Source: Eubacteriales bacterium (GTDB taxonomy: Bacteria; Bacillota; Clostridia; Lachnospirales; Lachnospiraceae). Taken from it: a DNA stretch of 64,000 bases. The DNA lies in the NCBI GenBank assembly GCA_030524175.1, contig JAUNHC010000012.1:62001-126000 (forward strand). The letters are read 5' to 3'. The notes beneath the pieces were generated by a model. That model did no database searches and was not told the origin of the DNA. It saw only the letters and a list, made by a program, of their open reading frames with translations. The first letter of the stretch is position 1, and each line of letters opens with the position of its first letter. The position numbers and the translations under genes were made by a program. Positions 15,038-23,299 of the stretch are shown piece by piece.

Positions 15038-17162
15038 ATATACTGCTGTACTGCACCACAAACACTGCCGCTGTCCTGGCCTTCATCCAACATGTGCCGC
15101 TTACATAGACAGGTTCTCTTTTCTCGCAGTAGGTGCAGTCAAAGGACTGTTCCCAATAAGTGTTCACATAAAGCTGCCAACGGTACCCTTCCGGAAGGAA
15201 GGGAAGAGTGATTTCTCTTTCTTCCCAATGGACATTCAGAGCCAGATACACAATGTCATCTATATCTCTGTCAGGATCATGCCCGGCAAACATCACCCCA
15301 AGGTACTGGCTCCCTTCAGTGATCTCTCCCTGCCATGGCTGTTCCGTGTGGACACTGATAAAAGGAAATCCTACTGCCGACGGAAGCATATCTCCTCTTA
15401 TGGCAGGATGATCCTTGCGGAACTGGATCATATACCGAAAAAATTCATATATGTCTTTATTTTTTTCTAATCTGGTCCAGTCCAGCCAGGATATCTCATT
15501 GTCCTGACAATAAGGATTATTGTTGCCGAACCTGGTGTCTCCAAATTCGTCCCCGGCCAGAAACATGGGAGTTCCCCGGCTGCACATAAGAACTGTACAG
15601 GCATTTTTGATTAGTCTCATGCGAAGCCTGAGAACTTCATCATCTTCCGTCTCACCCTCTGCCCCGCAGTTCCAGCTGCGGTTGTCATTGCTGCCGTCCG
15701 TATTATCCCATCCATTATCCCAGTTATGCTTCTCATTATAAGAATACAGATCATATAAAGAAAAACCGTCATGGCAGGTCAGGAAATTCACAGAAGAATT
15801 GTATCCCCTGTACTGTCCTGTATATAAATCCGGGGAGCCGCAGATTCGCTTAGCCGCAGCAGGCGCAAGCCAATAATCCCCTTTCAGGAAACTGCGCAGG
15901 TCATCCCTGTATTTCCCATTCCACTCAGCCCAGCGGTTCCACGCAGGAAAGCTGCCTACCTGGTAAAGCCCGCCCGCATCCCAGGCCTCGGCTATAAGCT
16001 TTGCATCTCCAAGTATAGGGTCCGCTGCCAGATTTCTCAGAAGAGGCGGCTGATTCATAGGAGAACCATCCTCATTCCTCCCCAGAATACTGGCAAGGTC
16101 AAAACGGAAGCCATCCACCCGGTAGTTTACGATCCAATATCTCAGGCATTCCAGGATCATCTGCTGCACTACCGGATGATTTCCATTAATGGTATTCCCG
16201 CAGCCGCTGAAATTATAATATTTTCCGTCTGGTGTCAGCATATAATAGATATTGTTGTCAAAGCCCTTAAATGAAAAAAACGGTCCCTGCTCATTCCCTT
16301 CTGCTGTGTGGTTAAACACAACATCAAGAATCACCTCTATCCCGTTTTCATGCAGTTCCTTTACCAGGGACTTCAATTCATCCCCCTCACGGTTATACTC
16401 CGTTCCTGCGGCATAGCTTGTATTGGGGGCAAAAAATCCCACTGTATTATATCCCCAATAATCCAGAAGAGTCTTCCCGCCCACTTCACGTTTCCCCATG
16501 GTTTCGTCAAACTCGAATACGGGCATCAGCTCAACTGCCGTAATACCCATTGCCTTAAGATAAGGGATTTTCTCCTTTAAACCCTGAAAGGTTCCGGGAT
16601 ATTTCACTTTGGACGACGGATGTTTTGTAAACCCGCGCACATGGGTTTCATAAATGATCAGATCCCTCATATGGTGCCTGGGCTGGGCAGAACTGCCCCA
16701 GTCGAAATCATCCACAACCACCCTTGCCCGGTAACCGTTTATCTTATTAGGGTTGCTCCCCCACTCACTCTGGCCGGTGACAGCTCTGGCATAGGGGTCA
16801 AGAAGCGGCTTTGACTTGTCAAACAGAAGCCCTTTCTCCGGAGCATATGGCCCATCCACCCTGTAGGCATACTCAAACTCTGTGATCTTCAGCCCGAAAA
16901 CGATCATGGAATAAACCTTCCCGATCCTGTATCTGTCAGGAAAGGGCAGCACTGCATAAGGCTTCGGCGCCCCTCTTTTATAAAGCAGCAATTCACAGGA
17001 CACTGCATTCTGTGAATGGATGGTAAAATTAACGCCGTTTGCAAGGGCTGTAGCACCGTTAATCTCATAGAATCCGGGCCGCACATCAAATCCGTCAATA
17101 CGGTCCAAAGGTATCATCTGTTTCTCTTCCAGGGAAAGCAGAATAAAATCATTTTTTCTCAT
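15036..17162 (-). CDS. glgX: Glycogen debranching enzyme, isoamylase type (GH13)
   Basis: This 708-residue enzyme cleaves alpha-1,6 branches of glycogen or related glucans. An N-terminal CBM48-like domain (GATALANGVNFTIHSQNA) precedes the GH13 barrel with all four conserved regions: DVVFNH, GFRFDLAS (nucleophile Asp), AEAWD (acid Glu) and NFLTCHD (Asp). There is no signal peptide, so it acts on intracellular glycogen. It is the last gene after the Crp/GNAT/Nudix/metallo-hydrolase run, 48 bases downstream. No other glycogen gene is nearby. Confidence 0.9.
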   Translation of the reverse strand: MRKNDFILLSLEEKQMIPLDRIDGFDVRPGFYEINGATALANGVNFTIHSQNAVSCELLLYKRGAPKPYAVLPFPDRYRIGKVYSMIVFGLKITEFEYAYRVDGPYAPEKGLLFDKSKPLLDPYARAVTGQSEWGSNPNKINGYRARVVVDDFDWGSSAQPRHHMRDLIIYETHVRGFTKHPSSKVKYPGTFQGLKEKIPYLKAMGITAVELMPVFEFDETMGKREVGGKTLLDYWGYNTVGFFAPNTSYAAGTEYNREGDELKSLVKELHENGIEVILDVVFNHTAEGNEQGPFFSFKGFDNNIYYMLTPDGKYYNFSGCGNTINGNHPVVQQMILECLRYWIVNYRVDGFRFDLASILGRNEDGSPMNQPPLLRNLAADPILGDAKLIAEAWDAGGLYQVGSFPAWNRWAEWNGKYRDDLRSFLKGDYWLAPAAAKRICGSPDLYTGQYRGYNSSVNFLTCHDGFSLYDLYSYNEKHNWDNGWDNTDGSNDNRSWNCGAEGETEDDEVLRLRMRLIKNACTVLMCSRGTPMFLAGDEFGDTRFGNNNPYCQDNEISWLDWTRLEKNKDIYEFFRYMIQFRKDHPAIRGDMLPSAVGFPFISVHTEQPWQGEITEGSQYLGVMFAGHDPDRDIDDIVYLALNVHWEEREITLPFLPEGYRWQLYVNTYWEQSFDCTYCEKREPVYVSGTCWMKARTAAVFVVQYSSI

Positions 17163-17210
17163 ATAGCCCCCTAACTGCCCTTTCCGGGCACAAGCCAGCG
17201 CCGTTTCGTT

Positions 17211-18407
17211 CTATATATCCTTATAGTACATCGGCGCGATCACATCACTTTCTTTACATGTACATCCATTGCGGTAACCATCGCAGCAATCACAATTGGA
17301 ACAATACATATGGGCATCATTAATGTAAAAAAGTCCTGCATATCTTGGAGAAATCCTGTAAGCCTTGCACTGTTTTTTTCCGTTAGCATAGTATACGCCG
17401 TTGGAAATAAGCATATTCTCAGGTGAATAACTGCTGAAGTCAAAATAATGGGCTTCTGTTCCGTGATGGGGCACTTTCACACACCAATAATGCTCATGAA
17501 GAGGTACTTTACCATCATAATTTTCCGCGATCATCTGAAGATAACCGGTTGGGACATCTCCTGTAAAAAGCAGATTTAATTCCCCGTCCCGGGCATTTTG
17601 AAACACCACACTTATCTTGTTTTTAAACTGTCTGAGATTTGTATTCTCTGCCTCCAGATACTGGACCAGCCGGCAGAATTCCGGTACGGCACGAAGCTCT
17701 CTGAATTCACGGTCCAGCACATTGACCGCAGGCTTCACTTTTCCATTTGCCTGATTTTCTCCTTCCTCATGCCCTTGTGCTTCGGCAGGGGCATCACCTT
17801 TTGCCCTGGTATTTTCGGTCATGGAACACACGATCTGCCGTAGTTTTTCAGCAAATCCCACAATATTTCCCATGATTTTCCCGTGGCTCTTCTCTATTTC
17901 AGAGAAGATTTTCTCCGTTTCTTCTCTGATAATATCTCTGTCCGGCCACAGAGCCTCATATTTGCCTTCAAACTCTTTTCCTCTGTATAACAGCTCCACC
18001 TTCTGAGGCTTTTTGCACAAAGCCTCCACCAGAGCAAAAAGGCTTACCTGCCTGCTTGGAAGATAAGAGTTCTTCACCAGATCAGCCAAAAGAAGCAGGG
18101 CCAGAGTATGGCTCATCCCAGGTTCTGAAAACACATCCGGAAGATAAATTTTACCGAAATCATAAGAACTGCTGCGGTGCTTCATCATATAAAGAAGCCC
18201 GGATAAATGGTCTAGATGAAAGTGTGTAAGAAGGAGATTCTTACGGGCTATTGTAGTCAGATCGGAAATGATCACATCAAAAACCTCCCTGCGTGTTCTC
18301 CCGTCAATCCGGCTGTTGCTGGTGCCGAAGTCAACCATCAAGCTTTTATTCCTGTCACGGAGGCAGAAACAATCACCGAACCCCACATTATACATCCGTA
18401 TTTTCAT
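17211..18407 (-). CDS. Metallo-beta-lactamase-fold hydrolase with Cys-rich tail
   Basis: This 398-residue protein begins at an ATG with GGAGGGAG upstream. The metal motif THFHLDHLSG places ligands at His62, His64, Asp66 and His67; LLFTGDVP and KVPHHGTEAH supply later ligands as in ComEC-like and related MBL proteins. Between them lies a low-complexity, probably disordered linker (KGDAPAEAQGHEEGENQ). The C-terminus holds CSNCDCCDGYRNGCTC, six Cys within 16 residues, which looks like an extra metal site. There is no signal peptide. It overlaps the Nudix gene by 20 bases. Its substrate is unknown. Confidence 0.78.
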   Translation of the reverse strand: MKIRMYNVGFGDCFCLRDRNKSLMVDFGTSNSRIDGRTRREVFDVIISDLTTIARKNLLLTHFHLDHLSGLLYMMKHRSSSYDFGKIYLPDVFSEPGMSHTLALLLLADLVKNSYLPSRQVSLFALVEALCKKPQKVELLYRGKEFEGKYEALWPDRDIIREETEKIFSEIEKSHGKIMGNIVGFAEKLRQIVCSMTENTRAKGDAPAEAQGHEEGENQANGKVKPAVNVLDREFRELRAVPEFCRLVQYLEAENTNLRQFKNKISVVFQNARDGELNLLFTGDVPTGYLQMIAENYDGKVPLHEHYWCVKVPHHGTEAHYFDFSSYSPENMLISNGVYYANGKKQCKAYRISPRYAGLFYINDAHMYCSNCDCCDGYRNGCTCKESDVIAPMYYKDI

Positions 18408-18960
18408 ATGCTCCCTCCTCCCGGCTTTCCGGCAGCATTTCCAGTTCCTCAAGGGCGATACAGTTAGGAAATCTATTCCTTTTCACCCCATCCTTACACT
18501 GTGCCAGCCCCATCCAGCACACTTCCTCCACCTCTGATTCCTGAAGTCTCAGGCTGCCTTCGTCCACGTTTTTCCACAGACAATAGACCTTGCTCACCTG
18601 ATCATCCACAAACTCCCGGCCGTAAAACACATCCTCCCAGTGGATTCTTCTCAGCCCGCAGTAATGCAGTTCCTCCGCCCTGACATCCACCCCTAATTCT
18701 TCCTTTAATTCACGCACAGCAGAAGGAAGATAGTCATCTCCAGCAGGAATATGCCCTGCACTTGAGATATCATAACACCCCGGATGAGAGTCCTTCCCCG
18801 AGCTTCGTTTTTGAAGAAGGACCTCTGTTCCCCTTCCCCTGTCTCTCAATATCCACACATGAGCTGTCCTGTGCAAAATCCCTTCCTGATGAGCCTTCGT
18901 CCGTTCCACCGCCCGGCCGGTGGGATTTCCCTGCTCATCCACAATATCCAGCATTTCCAT
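18388..18960 (-). CDS. Nudix hydrolase (IPP-isomerase-like/YfcD type)
   Basis: This 190-residue Nudix protein has the box GHIPAGDDYL then AVRELKEELGV, matching G-x5-E-x7-RE-x2-EE-x-G with Asp variation at the first acidic position. The N-terminus MEMLDIVDEQGNPTG is typical of the YfcD/IPP isomerase-like branch, which supports the ATG at 18960 (GGGAG 8 bases upstream). A GTG at 18993 overlapping the stop of the GNAT gene as GTGA is an alternative start. The substrate is unknown. Confidence 0.82.
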   Translation of the reverse strand: MEMLDIVDEQGNPTGRAVERTKAHQEGILHRTAHVWILRDRGRGTEVLLQKRSSGKDSHPGCYDISSAGHIPAGDDYLPSAVRELKEELGVDVRAEELHYCGLRRIHWEDVFYGREFVDDQVSKVYCLWKNVDEGSLRLQESEVEEVCWMGLAQCKDGVKRNRFPNCIALEELEMLPESREEGAYENTDV

Positions 18961-18989
18961 CTTTTGTTCTCCCACATCTTCCTCTTTCG

Positions 18990-19514
18990 TCACTGCTTCT
19001 CATCAAACCATTGCTGCATATCATACCATACTGCACCGCCATGCTGTGAACCTGACAATCCATGATTTACAAACCCACAGCTCTCATAAAACGGAATTAA
19101 ATACTCTTTACATGTAAGTATCACAGCCTTTTTTCCTCTTTCTCTTGACAATTCACACAGTGTCCTGAGGAGTCTCCCTGCAATCCCTCTGCGCCTGTAC
19201 TCCGGCAGCACATCAAGCCCAAATACCGTCTGTATGTCTCCATCTTTCTTGTGAAGTGAGGGGTCATGGTACAATTCATCTCCCAGCACCGGCTTATCTG
19301 TGGTACATCCATTTATAAATCCTATGATCCTTCCGTCTGCCCGAGCCACAAGGAAATTTTCAGGAAACAACACCATCCTTCCCCTGATCTCTTCAAGACT
19401 TGCCGCCTCTGCCTCCGGAAAACACTCAGCCTCAACGGCTGCAATCTCCTCCGCCTCTTCAAGAAGCGCACCTCTGATTTCTATGTCTTCATACTTGCTC
19501 ACTGTATTTTTCAT
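18990..19514 (-). CDS. GNAT-family N-acetyltransferase
   Basis: This 174-residue protein has the acetyl-CoA binding pattern VLPEYRRRGIAGRLLRTLCE (Q/RxxGxG/A type) and the C-terminal strand segment KAVILTCKEYLIPFYESCGF. The ATG overlaps the regulator's stop (ATGA), so translation is coupled. The substrate is unknown. It is the second gene of the series driven from upstream of the Crp/Fnr gene. Confidence 0.85.
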   Translation of the reverse strand: MKNTVSKYEDIEIRGALLEEAEEIAAVEAECFPEAEAASLEEIRGRMVLFPENFLVARADGRIIGFINGCTTDKPVLGDELYHDPSLHKKDGDIQTVFGLDVLPEYRRRGIAGRLLRTLCELSRERGKKAVILTCKEYLIPFYESCGFVNHGLSGSQHGGAVWYDMQQWFDEKQ

Positions 19515-20179
19515 TCTTCTATCTCCCTGTGAAGTATAAAATGATTTTTTTTAAACGTAATGATTCCTTCCTTCTGCATCCTGGACAATTCCGCAGACAG
19601 AGCACTTCTGTCCACTGCCAGATATTCCGCTAGCTGCTGTCTGTTAAAGGGAACCTCCACACTGCTGCCATTCTGCCTGCCTGCCTCATAGGACAAATAG
19701 GAAAGTACCTTTCCCCGGATCGTCTTTCTGCTGATATGGTCAATCTTCCTTGTAAGGATCAGATTCTTACCTGCCAGGATCATAACCAGATTCTCAATCA
19801 TCCTGTGGTGATATTCACAGGATGAAGTACAGGCAGTAAACACACCATGTGCCTTAAGCATCATAACCGCACAGTCCTCTGCAGCAACAGCGCTGACCGT
19901 TAAAGGGACATTCCCCATACATGCATAGCTCTCACCAAAAAGCTGCCCTTGGGTAAACATACCCAAGATCTGCCGTTCCCCCCAGTAATCTTCATTGACC
20001 ACCTGCACAGCGCCTTCCAGAATGATCCCCATACTGTCTGTAGTCTCCCCTGTCTCAAGGATGTAGGAGCCTTTTCTGTATTTCTTAGGCACCGCCTTCA
20101 GACAGCTCAGCACACTGTGCACCTCATCCTCAGTAAATCCCCGAAACAGCTTCGATTGGACAAGAATATTTTCATACAT
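19511..20179 (-). CDS. Crp/Fnr-family transcriptional regulator
   Basis: This 222-residue regulator has an N-terminal cyclic-nucleotide-like beta barrel (GSYILETGETTDSMGIILEG and QLFGESYACMG) and a C-terminal winged helix (FNRQQLAEYLAVDRSALSAEL). It lacks the N-terminal Cys cluster of true FNR, though Cys26, Cys107, Cys129 and Cys134 are scattered through it. It diverges from a ferredoxin gene, with a palindrome between them at 20208-20221, and overlaps the following GNAT gene by 4 bases. The pairing with a ferredoxin recalls nitrosative or redox stress regulators of Clostridia, but no hybrid-cluster gene is here. Confidence 0.85.
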   Translation of the reverse strand: MYENILVQSKLFRGFTEDEVHSVLSCLKAVPKKYRKGSYILETGETTDSMGIILEGAVQVVNEDYWGERQILGMFTQGQLFGESYACMGNVPLTVSAVAAEDCAVMMLKAHGVFTACTSSCEYHHRMIENLVMILAGKNLILTRKIDHISRKTIRGKVLSYLSYEAGRQNGSSVEVPFNRQQLAEYLAVDRSALSAELSRMQKEGIITFKKNHFILHREIEE

Positions 20180-20207
20180 AAAATGGATATCCTTTCCCTG
20201 CCAAAAC

Positions 20208-20249
20208 GTTGTAATTCCAACAGACTATTTACCACTATTTTAATATACT
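20208..20249 (+). promoter_or_regulatory. Putative Crp/Fnr operator and ferredoxin promoter
   Basis: GTTGTAATTCCAAC (20208-20221) is an imperfect palindrome, 12 of 14 positions symmetrical. A -10 box TATACT lies at 20244-20249 without a recognisable -35 box. If transcription starts about 7 bases after the -10 box, the palindrome is centred near -41.5, the classic position for activation by a Crp/Fnr protein. The divergent regulator gene would then control the ferredoxin gene. Confidence 0.55.
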
Positions 20250-20294
20250 GTTTACATAAATGCAAGGAAAAGCCAAACCATAAGGAGGAGTAAT

Positions 20295-20900
20295 ATGCTC
20301 AGAAAAATTATCCATATTGACGAAGAAAAATGTAACGGCTGCGGTGCCTGTGCCAGTGCATGCCACGAAGGAGCCATTGCCATGATAAAAGGGAAAGCCC
20401 GTCTGATTCGTGATGATTACTGTGACGGCCTGGGTGACTGTCTCCCCGCCTGTCCTGCAGGCGCCATTGCCTTTCAGGAGCGGGAGGCGCTCCCCTATAA
20501 CAATGAAGCAGTCCTGGCTGCCAAATCCGTTTCCACGGACAGCTGTCTGGCACAATGGCCTGTGCAGATCAAACTTGTCCCAACCCAGGCACCATATTTC
20601 AAAGATGCACATCTTCTCATCGCAGCCGACTGCACAGCCTTTTCTTACAGGGAATTCCACAAGGACTTCATGGCCGGGCGCATCACCCTCATGGGCTGCC
20701 CCAAGCTGGATATGACCAACTATTCCCAAAAACTTGCCGAAATCCTCCGGGAAAATACCATCCAGAGTATAGCGGTGGCCCGAATGGAAGTTCCCTGCTG
20801 CAGAGGATTAGAAGCTGCTATCAGCAAGGCTCTTGACATGAGCGGCAAATCCATTCCTCTCACCGTCCATGTCATCGGAACTGACGGAAGGCTGCGCTAA
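20295..20900 (+). CDS. 4Fe-4S ferredoxin domain protein
   Basis: This 201-residue protein starts with two ferredoxin motifs (CNGCGACASACHEG near residue 14 and CDGLGDCLPACPAG near 44), enough for two [4Fe-4S] clusters; the second has a wider first spacing than usual. The C-terminal half contains LIAADCTAF, MGCPKLD and VPCCRGLEAA, a pattern seen in ferredoxins linked to stress-responsive Crp/Fnr genes. AAGGAGG precedes the ATG. It is transcribed divergently from the Crp/Fnr regulator and likely under its control. Confidence 0.82.
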   Translation: MLRKIIHIDEEKCNGCGACASACHEGAIAMIKGKARLIRDDYCDGLGDCLPACPAGAIAFQEREALPYNNEAVLAAKSVSTDSCLAQWPVQIKLVPTQAPYFKDAHLLIAADCTAFSYREFHKDFMAGRITLMGCPKLDMTNYSQKLAEILRENTIQSIAVARMEVPCCRGLEAAISKALDMSGKSIPLTVHVIGTDGRLR

Positions 20901-20914
20901 ACCAGCGCAGCCTT
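20888..20914 (+). terminator. Hairpin overlapping the ferredoxin stop codon
   Basis: AAGGCTGCGC (20888-20897) pairs with GCGCAGCCTT (20905-20914), and the TAA stop codon lies in the 7-base loop. The T-run that follows is poor (CCCCGTT). It probably acts as a weak terminator between this gene and the convergent MATE gene. Confidence 0.55.
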
Positions 20915-20947
20915 CCCCGTTATAAGTCTCTGATAAACCAATATTTC

Positions 20948-22327
20948 CTACAGACCGTTGTCCATCTCTGCCAGCCTTTCTTCCTCTATAAGCTGTTTAT
21001 GGACAATGCGGTAAATAATTGTAGTGATCATAAATGTAAAAACATCTGCCACCGCCTGAGCCATCTGAATGCCCAAAAGCCCGAACACCTTCGGAAGTAT
21101 GATAAGTGCAGGGATAAAAAACAATCCCTGGCGGGAAGCTGCCAGCACAGAGGCATAGGCTGTTTTTCCCATAGTCTGCATCATCATGTTATTCATGATG
21201 ATCCATCCGTTTAGCACAAATGTCAGGCATTGTAAACGCAGGGCAAGTGTACCGATACGGATAACCTCCGGGTCTTTCCTGAATATCTCCACCAGCGTCC
21301 CGGAAAAAACACCTCCCACAATTGCAAGCACGAGCAGTACAACTGCTGAAATTTTCACACAAAACCAGAATGCCTGTTCCACCCTCCGGTATTTTTTAGC
21401 CCCATAATTAAATCCGCACACGGGCTGGAATCCCTGCCCAAATCCTATTAAGGCTGAGTTTGCAAACATAGCGATCCTGCTCACCACAGACATGGCGGCA
21501 ATAGCTGCATCCCCGTAAGGATTGGCCGCAATATTGAGAGTCATTGTGGCAAAGCTTCCCAATCCCTGCCTGAAAAGCGAAGGAAGTCCGCCTCCTGCAA
21601 TCTCCTTAAGAAGATTCTTCCTCAGGCAGATATTTCCCGGCCGTATCGGTATACATTTGGAGACCCTGATTCCGCACAAAAGCAGAATGAAACTCACAAG
21701 CTGACTGATAACAGTAGCCAATGCTGCCCCTGAAATCCCCATATCCAGTACAAAGATGAAAACAGGATCAAGAACAATATTCAGCACCGCTCCTGTGGTG
21801 ATACCTATCATTGCATAAAAGGCATTCCCCTGATACCGAATCTGATTATTCAGCACCAGCTGGGCAGTCATATAAGGAGCCCCGATCAAAATGATCCGCA
21901 GATAAGCTTTTGTGTAAGGAAAAATTGTATCCGTAGAACCAAGGATGAGTGATAGGGGATTGATAAATATAAGCCCCAGGACCATTACCATGATCCCCAG
22001 GAACAATGCGCCGAAAAATCCTGTCGCCGCCAGCTGTTCCGCTGTTTTCGTCTCCCTGGAGCCCAGTTTTCTTGAAATAGAATTACCGGAACCATGGCCG
22101 CAGAAAAAGCCCAGGGCCTGTATGACAGCCATCACAGGAAATACTACCCCTACTGCTGCCGTGGCACTGGTTCCCAGACGGCCCACAAAAAATGTGTCCG
22201 CCATATTGTAAAATGAAGTAATCATCATACTGATAATAGTGGGTACAGCCAATTTACCTATTAACGGCGGAATAGGGGACTCTGTCATCATTTTATATTT
22301 CTCATCTTGCGACATTGTATGAGCCAA
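20948..22327 (-). CDS. MATE-family efflux transporter
   Basis: This is a 12-helix multidrug and toxin extrusion protein of 455-459 residues. Repeated halves are visible: LAVPTIISMMITSFYNMADT in the first, and an equivalent second half starting near IAMFANSALIGFGQGFQPV. It should export cationic compounds using a Na+ or H+ gradient. The start is uncertain: a TTG at 22327 has a weak AAGAGA site 5 bases upstream, and an ATG at 22315 has none nearby. A second MATE gene lies beyond the repeat element on the opposite strand. Confidence 0.88.
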   Translation of the reverse strand: MAHTMSQDEKYKMMTESPIPPLIGKLAVPTIISMMITSFYNMADTFFVGRLGTSATAAVGVVFPVMAVIQALGFFCGHGSGNSISRKLGSRETKTAEQLAATGFFGALFLGIMVMVLGLIFINPLSLILGSTDTIFPYTKAYLRIILIGAPYMTAQLVLNNQIRYQGNAFYAMIGITTGAVLNIVLDPVFIFVLDMGISGAALATVISQLVSFILLLCGIRVSKCIPIRPGNICLRKNLLKEIAGGGLPSLFRQGLGSFATMTLNIAANPYGDAAIAAMSVVSRIAMFANSALIGFGQGFQPVCGFNYGAKKYRRVEQAFWFCVKISAVVLLVLAIVGGVFSGTLVEIFRKDPEVIRIGTLALRLQCLTFVLNGWIIMNNMMMQTMGKTAYASVLAASRQGLFFIPALIILPKVFGLLGIQMAQAVADVFTFMITTIIYRIVHKQLIEEERLAEMDNGL

Positions 22328-22460
22328 ATGAATCTCTTCTTTCTATTTTGTTTTATAATTGTCAGGACAAAAGAATGGAGGGGTTGATGTCCTTCTGAAT
22401 ATGGTGTTCTAATTAGTATATTAACATATATCTGAAAGAATTCCAATATGGTAAAGGGTT

Positions 22461-23178
22461 CCCGGAAAGTTGTCGAACGGAGAGGGGAAGGGAACCCGGT
22501 GCGGGGGCTATCGCTTGCGGCGGACAGTTCTAGGCTTTCATTTGTCACTAGGGGACGGAAAAGGCGTGCGGCAACTCGCAGCGTTTGCTGATGCAAACGC
22601 TGCTCAGACAGGCCTTACTCCGTGCCAGGGCACGGCTTTTCCTGATCGTTCCAACTGAAAGCCAAGATCTGTCTCGTCCTCGCTCAAAGCCCCCGCACCG
22701 GGTTCCCTTCCCCTCTCCTTCCTCTACGTTTTCACCCCTTCGGAGCGTTGTGTTTTTATCGGAAGATTTTTTGAATTTATAAAAGCAGTATTTGTCACAT
22801 TTATCGTGCAACGTCTCGTTTATTCACATTTGTAGAGTTCACGGTTATACTGCTTAACGTTTCGCCTTGAAACGTCAGCTTTTGGGGAAGGCTGCGGCTG
22901 GGGCGGGTTGGGGGAGATAAGGCTGCGGTGCTTTGAGTAAGCATTTGGAATCACTTAGCGGGTGAGGCGGACTGCGCCGAGGTGATTTTGTGCCTCACGC
23001 ACAAAATCAAGGGAGCCCTGTTTGAATAAAATTCTCATCAGAGAATTTTATGAGTTGGCGACCGCTCCGACAAAGCAGTCCGACTCAGCCGCTTAGTGAT
23101 TCCATGCGAAACGAACGTACCGCAGCCTTATCTCCCCCGGCCCGCCCCAGCCGCAGCCTTCCCCAAAAGCGTCCCCAC
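22461..23178 (+). repeat. Large structured non-coding element, copy 1
   Basis: Copy 1 of an element of about 718 bp, repeated at 35392-36111 in the same orientation. Module A (22461-22740) is 92% identical to copy 2 and module B (22868-23178) about 89%, both without gaps; the spacer between them is diverged. Module A has a perfect 31-bp closing stem (22479-22509 with 22688-22718) and hairpins at 22578-22603 and 22620-22635. Module B has a stem of about 50 bp (22878-22930 with 23118-23170), an inner stem 22947-22975/23075-23103 (26 of 29 paired) and hairpins at 22984-23008 and 23026-23051. The strand given is the one favoured by G-U wobble pairs. Open frames crossing it are not treated as genes. 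Confidence 0.85.
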
Positions 23179-23299
23179 CGCCCCTAAAAAAAACAATTTC
23201 CTGCAAAATCCTCCCTTAAATAGCTTGCCAAACCGCCAGTAAACGATTAAGATATTTTAAGTACCACAAGCTGAAAACTTGTGCGGAGGATATCAAATC

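Noticed and set aside
20235..20729. A 164-codon minus-strand frame opposite the ferredoxin gene
   Set aside because: The ferredoxin motifs on the plus strand are unmistakable, and this frame has no domain or ribosome site.
22470..22811. Open frames of 62-88 codons on both strands of module A (also at 35380-35727)
   Set aside because: The frames are similar in both copies, but the base changes follow stem pairing rather than codon positions, both strands are open at once, there is no ribosome site, and the starts and ends differ between copies.
22931..22944. An extra compensating pair in the internal loop of module B (22938 with 23111)
   Set aside because: On exact counting 22938 faces 23110, not 23111, so the changes at 22938, 22939 and 23111 do not form a compensated pair. 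I left them out of the covariation count.
22461..23178. Group II intron, group I intron or retron
   Set aside because: I could not find a domain V-like hairpin, a reverse transcriptase gene or intron boundary sequences, and the element is not within a gene.
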